Source: Rotaria socialis
Lineage: Eukaryota; Rotifera; Eurotatoria; Philodinida; Philodinidae
Length of the DNA stretch: 64,000 bases
Reading direction: 5' to 3'
NCBI GenBank assembly: GCA_905331475.1
Contig: CAJNYU010000997.1
Span: 62,001-126,000 of the forward strand
Shown here: piece after piece, positions 15,399-28,284 of the stretch
How positions within the stretch are numbered: position 1 is the stretch's first letter
How the letters are laid out: each line of letters starts with the position of its first letter
Notes under the pieces: model-generated
Told to the model about the DNA's origin: nothing
Seen by the model: the letters and a program-made list of their open reading frames with translations, nothing else
Database searches by the model: none
Made by a program: the position numbers and the translations under genes

Positions 15399-18300
15399 AG
15401 ATATGGATGAACAAAAGAATATAATTCGAACAAATATAGTGCAATAGAAGAAGGGCATGGTTACAATTTTTTTTAATAGCACTTACGTGTGCATGTACTT
15501 TGGCCAAAAAACCTCGGTGATAATGATCTCTCTTCTGCTTTTTTTTCTATTCGATCATCGTCGATGACCTGATCTGTGTGTACGTTTCGTTTTTTTTTTT
15601 GTTCGTCTTATCGTATTGTTTGTTTGCTGTGTGCGTGTATTGGCTTTTTTTGTTGGTTCTTTGGCGATGTGAAGACGTTTTTCTTTTTATACCATGAATG
15701 GAAAACGTTATCTGGAAAGACAAAAACAAAAATAAAATCGAGGTTACTATGTACTGGTTGTTTTCAAAATTGAACTTTTATTTAGTAATGAAGGAAATTA
15801 TGAGAATTTTGCTTTATGTAGAGATTCGAATATTTAGCAAAACTATAAATATTGGTATAGGAATATATTTCGAACAAATTTTCAACAGAATTAGGTAAAC
15901 CTCTTGTAGAATTGCAATAGAAAATCACTTTTTCGTTTGGTTTTCTCCGAATTAAGAGTCCAGATTGAACGAAATCAATCACGATTTTGTATAAACTAAC
16001 AAAAAGATCGTTGTGTATTGATTAAATGATTATCATATGTGAATATTGTAAGTTATATTCAGCCGATTGTTCAATGTATTTCCGTTCTGTATATTATCGT
16101 GTATGTCTGCACGCACTTAATGCTACAAATAGTAGGTAATTAAAATAAAGCTGTGAAAAATAATGATTGTATTTCGGCAATACAAGCATAGTATTCATTG
16201 ATATTGATAAGTATTTACAATATGCAATAGTTGAATAGATGCCTTATTTGTAGAAAACAATACATGTCAAGTCGAAAGCGGCATCAAGGTAACAAAGTAT
16301 ACGTGTAAGCGTATGAATATGATTTTGATTTTGATGGCTAGACTCTTGGGAAATCAAAATATTTCATTCTCAATATTCTTTGACAATTATATATGCCTCT
16401 TTTTGTGCTGTTTCTGATTGCGAATATTTTTCTAATCTGTTCTTTTCTACAATGCCATACTACTGCAATGATATAGAGTGGTTCATTTTTGTTCATTAAT
16501 TAATGCATACACATACTGCGAAGTTACAGTAAAAATTTTCTTTTTTCCAATTATTTGCACTCTACTTTTACACTACAATACTGAAATGATAACTTAGAAT
16601 AAAAGAACTACTTTTTTGAATTTATTAAATAAAACGAAACTCATAAAATGAAGTAATTGTGCTACAATATTGATGCATCTCTTTTAAAAGAAAATATTGT
16701 TTAATAAATGCAATGGATGACTCGAAGTACGTGACTTGAGTAATACTGCTATTATAATCAAGATAAATTTGAACAGCGAATAAAGTTTGTATTGTGTCTA
16801 ATTTACCTAGAAATAGATTTCAGCTTGAAGGTTTTCTCAAATAGTTGTGTACAAGATCATAGTTCAGCGAATCAACACTTTCTCTAAATTGAACCATGAT
16901 ACTTAAATTCATATCACGAGAACTTGTAGCAATCTTCGATTGAGTGTCGGACGAAGAAACCTCTAGAAACGAGAATCTATATCGATTGGCATTGTATACG
17001 CATGAATTGACAGTTATTTCTTTTGACTATAATACAATATCGGATAGGTTTACGAATGCACATTTGCTATCGATATCTTTATCTTGATACTGTCAAGAAA
17101 AATATAACACAGATGTTTCGACTTATTCGATCGGTCGGAAAGAGAAATTTTTCTTTGTAAACTTTCATGGCTCAGTGACGACACGAGATATGTTCTTTTA
17201 TCAATTCAGTACATTACGAAATGTTTAAAAGGTTGTTGTGACGTAGTATACTCATCATCATCATCATCATCATATTTCATATTCGTTATTTTATTGCTGG
17301 TAAAAATGATCAATGAGAAAAATGTACGAGGATGATATCCATTGATATATCCTCCTATTACCATGAACGTAAAATATGAAAGAAATTAATTGACGTTGGA
17401 AAAATAATTAACTTTTTCATTATTAAAAATGCGTTTTGTCATTCCGTGATATTAAATGTTCTTTTCTATCTATGATAATAAATTATTGACAAGTTTAAAG
17501 TATTTTCTCAGTGTGTTATGAAAATGCATTTAACTTACAAATTATAGCTATTTAAAAGTGTCAATCGAATTCTAGATAATGAACAACAGTAGAAGTGTGA
17601 AGAAAGAAACAACTGTATTTTTTAAGTTTGATTAAGTTTGTGCTTAATCTATATAAAAGAAAAAAGTATTATAGAGAACTTACATGGAATACATCTAACT
17701 TTTTGTTTTATTCTAATGTTTTTCTTGCAGTATTATTGAATTTTGATCATGAAATAGACAACGAGTAGTAACACAAATATTATTATGCATCGACAAGTTG
17801 CATTGGATTGAAAATACACTATGAAAAACGCATTCATTTATGATCAAAAGTAGTAGAATAGAATAAATATGCATAGAAATGGCACAAATAAAATACTAAA
17901 AGAACAAAAGGCAGAACCAGCTCTATGTTTACTTTGTGCACGGCATAACATATGCTTCATTAATCTTATAATGTATGAATGTTTTGATTCTAGGAGAATA
18001 ATTCCGACATGCTATCATCGTCTATGGTGATAAAGCAGATAAACAATAAGAGATAACCTATATCTGTTAAGCATACTGATCATATTATATGCGGCAGTCC
18101 TTTGACAAATACTTGTTGATTGAAAACATATGATTTCAATAGTTTGAATAGCGAACATTAGGAAAGATATTCTAATTACACGTGAGTTAGCATCAACGAA
18201 AACCATTGCCATCGAATACTTGTTTAGTGTTCGTAATAGTCATTAGTGTTTTTAATCTTTTATTTAATGTTGTATCACTCGTAGCCATATCTATTGTTTA

Positions 18301-21085
18301 TCTATTCAATTTTTTTCTTATAGTTTATACAGTTGAATAGCAGCAAAATAAAATAAAATCTACATCGACTACAATTTCGGCTTTTCTCATATGCTTATAT
18401 CATATGTTTTTTCATAGAGATTATCTATACTTTCTTCGCATATAAATATCTTGTTATGGTTGATTATTATTCTATGATGTCAAAATCATAAAGCATTTCA
18501 AGTCATCTTGCTTATCAATTTTTATTTTACCTGAAGGGTTTTTTATTTTTCTCGATTCGGGAGTCAAGGCAAACATTATCTAACGATGAACTAAGCTTAT
18601 CGTTACTGAAATGGTTGCTTCTGCTTCAGTACTATGAAAAGTTTGCTGACACATTCTATATCTTTGTTATTGTATCGTCAAGCTTTCGCCGTAATCTATG
18701 GTTTTTTCTTCAATTTCTAGACGACAATAAGCTATCTCTATGTCCTCTGCCAATCATTTATCAATGACAATTGATGATTGTCCATGGATGCATATATCGA
18801 CTATTACATAGCTGACACACTCAAATTAGTTTTAGGTGAGACAAACATATCAACGTCTGATTACAGAAACCATTAGGAGTCTTCTTTTTTCTTATTATTA
18901 TCCATTACCAAATTTAACAATCACCCAACGAAGATACTCTAATTTTTCTACGTTTTCAACTTGATAATTAGATTTTTTTATAGAAATATTTAAGAATATT
19001 CTTCTACGATGTCCAAGGTCATTTTTGTTTCAATTACTTGTTTGATTTTGACTTAATTAGATTTGGTTTCATGGAAGCATTCTTTTTATAAATAATATCT
19101 ATCAAGTTCCAAAATACTTACTACAACTAATGAAATCGAAACCATCATAATAATGTCTCCCATAGGAGTTTTTTAGTGGCTTAGTTAGCTAATATCACCT
19201 AAAGAAAGTTGTTTGTTTCATTTACAATAACAGAAATCTTATCAGAAATTCCTTCCAACTCTTTCATTGTTAAGAAATTTAGTTTCAACTAAAAGTAATT
19301 TAAAAAAAACTCAAACGTTACAGAAAACAGGGCTTTTCTTTTGTTGTACGGCGTAGTAAATTATTTCGAATTTCTCCAATCAACATTCGAGATAGTTACT
19401 TGCTTGCTGCTAAAACTAACATCATAATTAATGCATGACAGCTACGTATCGAAACGTGTTGTCGATAATTACAATGCAGACCTTTTCTTTCATATGTTAT
19501 TTTTGTTTTAATATTAATGTGCAGTAGCAACATGTAATGTGACTCCGTAGGAAACGAGGATATGATATCATCAAGAATATTTATCATTATTATTCGTTGA
19601 ATAATACTCTGTCATATGAAAACAAAGTATACATCAATGAATTGATCTTAAGACCAACCATTCTCGTAAAAGAAACGATCTTTTGTTTTGCATTGATGGC
19701 ATTTCTCAAGGAGAATTAATATTTCCTGTTTCAAAAGGGCACAATAGAATAAAATCAATCAAAAACAATCATATATATAAATATATTTTTTTTTTCTTCT
19801 GACATATAGTTAGCGTTTAAATGTATCATTGATACCATAGAAAGCTTATACGTTTTTATTTATGAGGGAGAAAATACATTTTTTCTTTTACGGTTCATTT
19901 AACATTTTCATGGGTAATAATGTGTTGCTGGAAAAGAAATCTAGAGTTGTGTATTTTACTCAGTGATTTGTAAAACCAATAATTTCATTGGAAGAAAAAG
20001 AACAAACAATGTGTCAGATTACGTTTCAACTAATTTGTTTACTAAAGAAATGCTTCGAAATAGAGAAAAACCAGATCATCGCTATCTCGTTTCTATCGTT
20101 ATTCTTCAATCATACCGTCATAATTCTCTTAGTTTGATAAAGCCTGTTTTAGATAATTAAGAACATACTTTAGCCATCATTGTGGCGATGCATGTTTGAT
20201 AGGCTTCTAAAACTTATTTATAATATTTCTTTAGAAATATCCTAGCAATATAAAATATAATATGAATCTGTGAATGCTAAGATAAAAATCGAGATGGTCA
20301 ATATCATTATTTTTAATATCAATCATAAATCAATTGGAAATATCAGTTCATCTTATAAATAGCAGCCAGTGATGGAGACATCATTTTAAAATTTACCGAT
20401 ACGTTAAAACATGAGATTTCAAAATGCAACAAATATTACCTGCCGTTTGTTTTAGTAAAGGTCAATTCTACATGTTCATGTAGTGCTGTTCATTATATAT
20501 ATATATATATATATATTTTCCTTCCAATCAACATGAGATAGTTGACGGCTGTAACTTAATCAATAGAATGTAGTAAGCCTTCTTGATTTTTCGTCGGTAC
20601 CATAGGCCTTTTTTATTTGGAGCCTTTCGTTTTTATTGAATTCTCAAATCCTCTTTTTTTAAAGCCATGCAAAAGTAAATGTCAAAGACCTGTGAATGAT
20701 TCGGCCACTGAAATTGTCAATTCATATTAAAAAAAAAGAGAAGAGTATACAACTAACACCACCGACAAATGCACATTCAACTAAGAAGAAAAAAAGAGAG
20801 AGTAGGACGACAACAACCATCAAAACGGAGAAAAGAATAGTGATGACTACTGTCGATCATTCCTAAGCGAATATATTTGATTTTTCTCTATATTTCTTGT
20901 TGTCATTCACTAAGCAAAATTACACATGACTTGATCGACAAGAGAAAGATATAGAAAAAAACAGAAGAACAAACATTTGTCTTACAGAATTCTCGATCAA
21001 TCGTCATAGTCGAAGCAGCCATTTAAATCAGTAGTATTAATTAGAAAGAGGAAAAAAGTGTTTTTTTTACAGCTGAATTTTTTGT
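15399..21085. other. 5.7 kb gene-poor intergenic stretch
   Basis: The first few hundred bases are the 3' UTR of the KH gene (AT-rich with T-runs; AATAAA-type motifs near 15731 and 16144). I find no splice-bounded open frame, RNA gene or transposon that I can support in the rest. Simple repeats: CAT repeats at 17257-17274 and an AT run at about 20493-20516. The open frames at 18015-18212, 19396-19587 and 19963-20160 are short and look like chance. Confidence 0.5.
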
Positions 21086-21479
21086 TTAAATAACTGTACA
21101 TTTGCCCTTTTCTGCCCATGGATTACTTTTTTTGTCCGGTGGATGAATAAGTGGATCGGCTTGTTCATTTTCTTGGATGTACCGTTTCAACCTATACATA
21201 GTAATAAAACAAATCATATATAAGTAAAGCAGCTCATAAAATTTTTCATTATTAAAAATCATTTTCTAGAATGAAAAGGTTTTTCTTTCTCTGTCTTTAG
21301 AATCTTAGTGAACTCAACTGAAATAATGTTCAAAAAGCAAACCGTATGCGAAGCATACGCTTTATTTTAAAATAAATCATAAAATCTTACTCTTGAAGTG
21401 TTTTTGATAGCGGCACTTTTTCTACACGTAACTGATATCGTAACGAATCGATTTGTTTTTGTAGTGAACTTTTATCCAT
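21086..21479 (-). CDS. GNG: Heterotrimeric G-protein gamma subunit, proximal first-exon isoform
   Basis: Two exons: 21391-21479 ([20 protein letters not shown]..., 29 residues plus two bases) and 21086-21191; 64 residues in all, normal for this family. The N-terminus is the coiled coil that pairs with G-beta (heptad Leu/Ile). The shared last exon contains [15 protein letters not shown] and ends in KGKCTVI, a CaaX box whose final Ile predicts geranylgeranylation. The nearest relatives by eye are GNG13 (NPWVEKGKCTIL) and C. elegans GPC-2 (NPWAEKSKCSML). It acts with G-beta at the membrane downstream of GPCRs. A second first exon of exactly the same length lies upstream at 22356-22444. Confidence 0.9.
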
Positions 21480-21831
21480 AACTGATTAAGGAAGAAAATT
21501 TCTCTGGTTTGCCGTTAATCAATCGATTTTTAAATTCGAACAGAAAGTCCAACCAATATTATAAAATTATGATGGACAACTACACGCTTCCAAATAATAG
21601 CGACAGTGAAAGAAAGAAAGAGAAAAAAGTGAGAGCACAATAACAAACCACTCTTTGTATATGCGTTCTAAGAAAAAAAGAAGGAAAAGAAAGAAAAACG
21701 AGTCGGCCAACAGGAGCGAGCGAGCAGGCAAATGCGCGCAAAAAAAAATCAGAGAACATGCAGTTTATCCGTATGTGGGAGAGCGCGATGGGATAGGGAG
21801 ACGGGGGAGGGGGGGGGGGGATAGACCCCGA

Positions 21832-21892
21832 NNNNNNNNNNNNNNNNNNNNNNNNNNNNNNNNNNNNNNNNNNNNNNNNNNNNNNNNNNNNN
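21832..21892. other. Assembly gap (61 N) flanked by G-runs
   Basis: The gap lies in the intron between the two alternative first exons of the G-gamma gene. Both borders carry a long G-run followed by nearly the same 11 bases: ATAGACCCCGA on the left and CTAGACTCCGA on the right. This suggests that the missing bases belong to a short tandem array of a G-run unit. Confidence 0.95.
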
Positions 21893-22355
21893 GGAGGGGG
21901 GGGGGGCTAGACTCCGAAAGAACGAACATGACGTGAAAAGAGGGGAAAAAGAGAAAGAAGAAAATGGCTATGCACTATCATCAAGATACATATATACTAT
22001 GAACGAGAGTCGAACATTAATTTCTTTTTTCTTTCCTCGTCTCTTACTATTTCCTACTACGACTACTCGTCAAAGATTCTATTATTTTTTCTTTCTCCAT
22101 ATTGTTCGCCGATGGTATGGTGTATTAGTTCATTTCTACTATCCTCTTTTTTTCTCCCTTTTACTGTCGGCTTGAGTTTTAGGTCGCGGTCTACAAGAAC
22201 CAGATAAGGGCCGAATGTTTAATGGCAATATACGTGCTTGTTTTTCTACTAAACATGCATTTGGAATAATCCTTCTAGATCACATTAAACTCGAAGATAG
22301 ATGATAATGTGCAAAAGGAAAGCAAAAGAAAAAAAATAATAAAAGTTTAACTTAC

Positions 22356-22444
22356 TCCATCAATGTTCTTGATAATGGAGCACGATCAACTTTCAATTGT
22401 TGTCGAAGATTTTCAACTTGTTTCTGCAGTGTAATATTATCCAT
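22356..22444 (-). CDS. GNG: Alternative (distal) first coding exon of the G-gamma gene
   Basis: This 89-nt exon encodes MDNITLQKQVENLRQQLKVD... and ends LMGA-type at a GTAAGT donor after ME, in phase 2. Length, start, phase and heptad pattern are the same as in the proximal first exon at 21391-21479 (M-D-x-x-x-L-Q-K-Q-[IV]-[DE]-[SN]-L-R), so it can splice to the same last exon at 21086-21191 and give a second 64-residue subunit. There is no second copy of the CaaX exon between the two first exons in the visible sequence, though 61 bases are unread. Most likely it is a tandem exon duplication with alternative promoters. Confidence 0.82.
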
Positions 22445-23062
22445 TTAAAAAACAAATATTGAGAGTTATTCACTGAATCAAAATCAAAAAAATCTCAACG
22501 ATCTATTATTTTTTTATGCTCATCTAAAATGAAAAGCGTTATAGATATTCAAACAAATTTCATAATTGTGGTATTTAGATTTATTGAATAAAAAAATATA
22601 AAATAGACTCAAATTATTCGATCTTTTTTCTCGTTTACACATACTAACTCAATGAATATATTCGAGTCTAGCATATGCACATATATCATATTTTATCATG
22701 ACAGGTTATTGCTAACTCGTCAAAATAAAAGCTGTTCTCTTCGATTTTACGCACACACACACATATGTGTATGCAAGAAAATAGAATAGATTGAAAAGAA
22801 AAATACTATTTCATAGTTTCTAAATGAAATATGCCGATGTATCTTAAATTATAAATAAAATTTCAATTATTTTCGGATAGTTTTAGTCTTACCACCGCTA
22901 TTTTTTCTTGACAATATTTTAAAATTATCATTGCATTAACAATTATACCAAACACAGAAAGTGAAGCGACTATCTATGTTTGCATACGCTCGAGTATGCG
23001 ACACAGACACACATATAGAGATCGATACAAAATAAAAAATTGTTATAATGTTATGCGTAGCA

Positions 23063-23178
23063 GGAGCAAAAAGGGAAGCAAGAGCGAACGAAGGAGAGAA
23101 GAAAAAGAAGAAGAAGAAGGAGAAGGAGAAGAAGGAGAAGAAGAAGAAGAAGAAGAAGAAGCGAAAAACGACTTTTAG
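23063..23178 (+). repeat. Polypurine (GAA/GGA)n tract
   Basis: About 115 bases are almost wholly A and G on the plus strand, dominated by GAA triplets with interspersed GGA, the purest part being 23097-23160. Such mirror-like purine tracts can form triplex DNA. It produces long apparent open frames (poly-Glu on plus, poly-Leu/Phe on minus) that are not genes. Confidence 0.85.
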
Positions 23179-24176
23179 TTGACCCATATAGCAGTGCACC
23201 GCTACTATAAAAAAAAAAGGAAAAAATAGAGACAAAGTAATAGCGAGACATGAACCAACATCCATTTCTTCAGTTATGCATGTTAGTTGAGGCAAGTCAA
23301 GAGGGTGATTGAACATACTACTGTTGCTTCACTCTTTCTTTTTTCTTTCTTTTCATTTTTTTTGGCCACCATAGTACACTCGAAAAAAATCTTTATTAAA
23401 TAATAAAAGCTAAACAAGTAGAATGAGTTACAATGAAACAAAAGAAGAAATTTTCTTTTCTGAGAATATGAAAAATATTCTATTTCAATCATCATAGATC
23501 AAAATTAATTTGTTCAATGATTACTCTTTTTCTTTGGGATCGATTGATTTTGTAATTGAACTATGTTCATATTCAAAATAAAGATACTCTATAGGTTTAA
23601 TCGAGTAGTTCTATTTCTTTTCTTATGTCACTTCAGTCAATGCAAATCAGATTCATTTTCGAATAATGACAGTTGATAATCATTAGCTAACCAATGGCAC
23701 AAATATTGGTTAGGAATGACTTTTGTTTAATCAATCCGATAGTGTCGAATAGAGAGCAAATAGTGTCGATATTCTGCAGATAAAAATCAAGATTTATCAT
23801 GCAGACAACTTTCCTTGTATTTATTTCTTGTCATCTACATCTTGAATTGTTGCTTTTTCTATTTATACATTAGCTTTTTACATACGAATAATTATCTAGA
23901 GCATGCCGTTCGATATTTACACTCTTTCCATTAATTGCATTCAAATGATTTATTTCATCTTGAACAAAAGAAAAATATGGTCATTTCAATAGGCAATCGA
24001 TAAGGCACACCATTGTTGTTCCTTCGATACTATTTTCTTGTTTTATAATTGTTGACAAACATTCAACAATATTCAAATGTATAAAATATATGATCTTAGA
24101 TGGACTACTTTTACAATTCACGAGAATTTAACATTGCTTATTCTAGCAAAAACATTGTTCTATATTATGAGAAATG

Positions 24177-24220
24177 CATTTTATTGAAAATGAATCATTC
24201 ATTTCTCATTCAATAAAATG
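24177..24220. repeat. 44-bp interrupted palindrome
   Basis: The outer arms CATTTTATTGAA and TTCAATAAAATG are perfect inverted copies. Inside lies a second small palindrome (AATGAATCATT). No gene is next to it. It could be a foldback repeat or the remnant of a MITE. Confidence 0.6.
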
Positions 24221-26889
24221 ATACTTCAGTTTTTGCTGTTCAATAAACTGTCTAACATAAGAGGGATTCATAATTTCATAACCCACAACTCATCTTCATT
24301 AGTAGGACAACCAAGATATTAGTAAGTTTTACAGTCACGCGAAACAACACGCGTTTAATCCTGACACGAGTCTCTTAACTGAATAGATTCTCCAGCTCCA
24401 TTTGAAAACTTCCTTCCTCTCAAAATTCTAATTAGTGCAACGATTAGATGTAAATGAGATTATACGCATATGCAAATCTTCGTGAATAAGAACTCCACGC
24501 CAATATCACACACACATGCATCATCATTTGGCTGTATCACAATGATCTTCTAGAAAAATATTTGTATTGTTGAAAGAAGAAAGAAAGTTTTTTTTTGATG
24601 AACACTAACTAATGAATTATGAGAGAAAAAATGTTTATTTTTAGTGAAGTTTTACGATCAACCGATTAAAAGATGTTTCAGTTGTCTTTATTGAAATATG
24701 TTACGGCGGACTTTATCTACTTCTGTGACAGAAAAACATGCAACTTTAAGTTTCTTTGCGTACAGAAAATTTGATTTAACTTTTTCTTTCTCGCTATTTC
24801 TCTGTTGTAATATAAGCAATAGCAATCAAAACTATAGATTGAGCTCCTTAAAATATTCGAAATTCAATGCGTATCGCTAAAGAGCATCTAGAAATAATTT
24901 CAAATGAAAATATTATTTTTTTTTAAATTGTCTTGGATATTATTCTGATCCATCGTTACGTTTTAGTATTTTATTGACTGATAAAAATCAAAATGTATAT
25001 TCTAAATAATGGCGTAAGTCTGTTGACAGTTCGCGGTAAAGAAATTGTGACGACTTTTTTCCTATAAAGATTATATTTCTGAAAAAGATATTAAGTATTT
25101 TACAAACTGCTGAGAAAGTATTGAATTTCTATTTATTGAAAGAGCACGCCGTTCGATTTTTAGATGTCGGTCGATACAAAAGAAATTACCTATTGGCTAA
25201 ATATATCGATGTTCACTACTACTATTGTCTCATTTTAATGTAAGCGATAGTCTGTACAGTAATGTACTGCTGCACACGTGTTTTGTTCAGGTGAATATTA
25301 AAACTAATTATCTTTTCATTCAAAAAGATTACAAAATAAATCTTTTATGACTGACAGATTTATTTGTTGCGCTGTTGTACGTGTATTTCTGTTAATTTAG
25401 TACGCTGGTAGTTCAAATGAAATCTCTGGTATACAATAATTAGAATGGAATACCTCGATGTGATCAATGTTTGTGAAATTATGTTTGCACCTGTTTTCTT
25501 ATAACAATTGAGCTGAACAGCGGCATTTGTGGCGATCAAGTGTTGCTATCTTTTTCTGAGCTCGTTCCATACGAAACAAACATAAACCAATCTTTGTAAT
25601 GAACCTGAGCAGGCAGAGTTGGAGAAATTCGATAAACAGTAGATGTAGCATGAGTAAGATGAAGTTAGTTGTAATAGATAAAGAGAAATTTCTTTTCTTA
25701 TCGTGGATAATGTCAACTGCTTTGAAATATAGTGTTTGCCGCAAGAAATATTTGGTCGTATGCAACGGACCAAAATGACCGGGGAAAATTTTATCCTTCA
25801 ATCCTATTCAAAATTTAGAAATTATCAGATGTTTGAACCTCGATAACAATATATCAATGTATTTATTTCATAACTCTATTTGTTCTCAATTTTGAATGTA
25901 TAATCGATGATTGACAACTCTCTTGAGCTAAAGTGTATCATCTTTTTTTTGATTTGAAACGCCTTCAATGACTAAACAGATCAAATTTAACATGATTATG
26001 ACGTTGTGAAATACTACAGATCTGAACTAGAGACAATTCCAGTAATCATGTGAGATTGTCGACGGGATGTAAACGTCATTGTATTCTTCACTCTAGATTG
26101 CGTCGACTTAGATACTTGCATAATCGTTGTCACCTACACTAACCTGAAATTCTTGAAAACGGTGGAAAACAACAGGTACATATGCAACAAACCTTCCCGG
26201 GTTTCTTATGCAGTGAAATTTTGAAGACCTCCAGAAACTTGAACAAATCTTACTAGGATCTTCAATTGTATAGCCTACAGGGGAAAGTTTTGGACTTTTT
26301 AATTTTCAACATTAAAGTTTTATACAGATACGAACACGATCTCAACAGCATTCTCTGAGCATGAGTTAGCTATGATTCAAATTAGTGTTACTATTAGATT
26401 TTAGTTTGGTTTGTCATGGGATTATACAAATTTCAGACTTCGCCAATGAGCATAAGTCCTTAATGTGATCGAATTCTCTAAAATTTTGAATTCATATCAA
26501 CGGAAAAAGTACCGTTACTCTTGAACAAGTTAAAGAAAAATGCACAGAATTCTTGGGGGAAAATTTTCGAGAGTTTTGCAAACTTCGAATCTTAGAAGAG
26601 TGTTGTCTTCATAGCACCTTCTTTTGGGAGTGATGAGGATCTAGTTAGTTCCATTGTATCGGTGCAACTCAGCGAGAAATATTTCTCTAGAATCTCAGTT
26701 GTTGTGGATTAGCTATGAATAATCAGAGACATCGAGATGTCCTCTCACAATGACCAAAATAAAGTTAGACGATATCTAATTGGAAATAAGAATGAATTTA
26801 TAAGGCTGGCGCATATGAAGAAGATAATAATCTAACTATAATCATCGACTAATGAAACAGACTGAAGGTGCAAAAAAAAACGTTACTGT

Positions 26890-27010
26890 TATTTAAGGTG
26901 GCAATGGTTACGGTGCGTCAGAAAATCATTGCAAAGAACCTAACACGTTGTCCTTCGATCGATATCGCAATCATCATGATGTTTTCAATGGCATTGTTTT
27001 TCTTGTTCTC
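26890..27010 (+). pseudogene. Possible relic of an NHL-repeat protein
   Basis: One plus-strand frame from about 26897 reads GGNGYGASENHCKEPNTLSF and then DRYRNHHD. This follows the blade pattern of NHL/beta-propeller repeats (GGNGxGSxxNQLxxPxGLxxDRxGNxYVxDxxNHR), a family greatly expanded in bdelloid rotifers. The frame is closed by a stop just before the first Gly, and the pattern breaks after about 40 residues, so it would be a decayed fragment. It may be chance resemblance. Confidence 0.3.
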
Positions 27011-28284
27011 AAATCATGTGTGGTGATTAGAAATCAAAGTTTTAGACTGTCAGGAAGTAGACTGATGAACCCGATGGGACATGAACAATTGCAAATGCAT
27101 GATGAAGACTATTAAAAACATATAACATATTATGAGCCTAATATCATTCTCACATCAATAGAGTTTATTTAAAATGCATACATATTGCTCGTGTTACTAA
27201 TGACGAACAGTGATGTCGTGATCTTTCAGGTATATGTAAGAAAAAGGTCTTTCCGCAAAATGTACTATATTTTTCTTTCAAATAGGACATCATGTATTTT
27301 TGTTCACCCTGCTACGCCATGAAATGGTATGAATAATTTATACGCGGAGAGCATACTTGTGCTCATTCTTTCTATATTTCGCTTAATTATTTGTAGGCAA
27401 TACTCTAGATGTGTATCCAAAATAATTAATATTCATCTCATTTTTGTTCTTAGCTCAAATAATGCAACATATGTCCACCACCTGACGCTTTAGCTTCAAC
27501 ATTATAAGAAAATCGTCAAAAATAGCCTAAGGAAATTCCCATCATTGATTGAAAAATATTGCTATGGCGTTAGAATATTTGATTTTAACTGCTATATATA
27601 TTTTTGAGCATCCTTTCAGTACAATAATTTTAAATGACTTGCATTTCTATCTAAAACCATACGCTATCTCAAACAACTTCTATCGATTCTTTATCGCGGT
27701 GTCTGTTCAAACTATTGATCTCATAACATAGTTTTCTAATTCGTTCTTTTTTTTATCTCTACTTCAAAGTTAAATATATCAATAAGATTTTTCTCAAAAA
27801 AAAGTGAATGTCTTCAAACCAAGAATGTGTGAAAAAAGAGACACTGTGAAATGAACAATACGCGTTTAAAGATGACTCAATCGATAAGACGAAATCACGT
27901 TTGTGACGCCGATGAAAACTACGTGTGATATACAACAAGAGCAGCTGAATCGCTGCAATCCATTTCTTATAGTTAAATTGTCTGTCGCTTATTATATAAC
28001 CAATTTGTTCTAAGATTTCAGTTTCGTTTTTGATAGTTCATCGTTGCAATGAAATGAGCCAATCACTACTTCTAAAAATATTGTATTTGTCCAATGGTGA
28101 CAAATACGTAATTTCAAGGTCAACATAGAGAAAAAGAATCAAAATATCTTCTCTCTATCACTCTCTCTTCGTTTATATTTGATAACAACAATAACATTCA
28201 ACTCAACATTTTTATTGATCAGTACAAAAAAGATCGAAGAATAGTAGATTCATTTTGAATAGCTTTGCTTTTCATAGTGTAGTG

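Larger units (their letters stand above)
22445..28284. other. 5.8 kb gene-poor stretch between the G-gamma gene and the bZIP gene
   Basis: This is presumed upstream regulatory sequence of both genes. Recognisable items are a polypurine GAA/GGA tract at 23063-23178, a long palindrome at 24177-24220 and a possible NHL-repeat relic at about 26890-27010 (both listed separately). Open frames at 22936-23316 are complements of the purine tract, and those at 25499-25801 show no family match that I can defend. Confidence 0.5.

Noticed and set aside
22936-23316. Open frames coding poly-Glu or poly-Leu/Phe
   Set aside because: They are translations of the GAA/GGA polypurine tract and its complement.
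25499-25801. Two overlapping minus-strand open frames with hydrophobic runs
   Set aside because: Neither frame carries a recognisable motif, and both are open over the same stretch, as expected by chance in AT-rich DNA.
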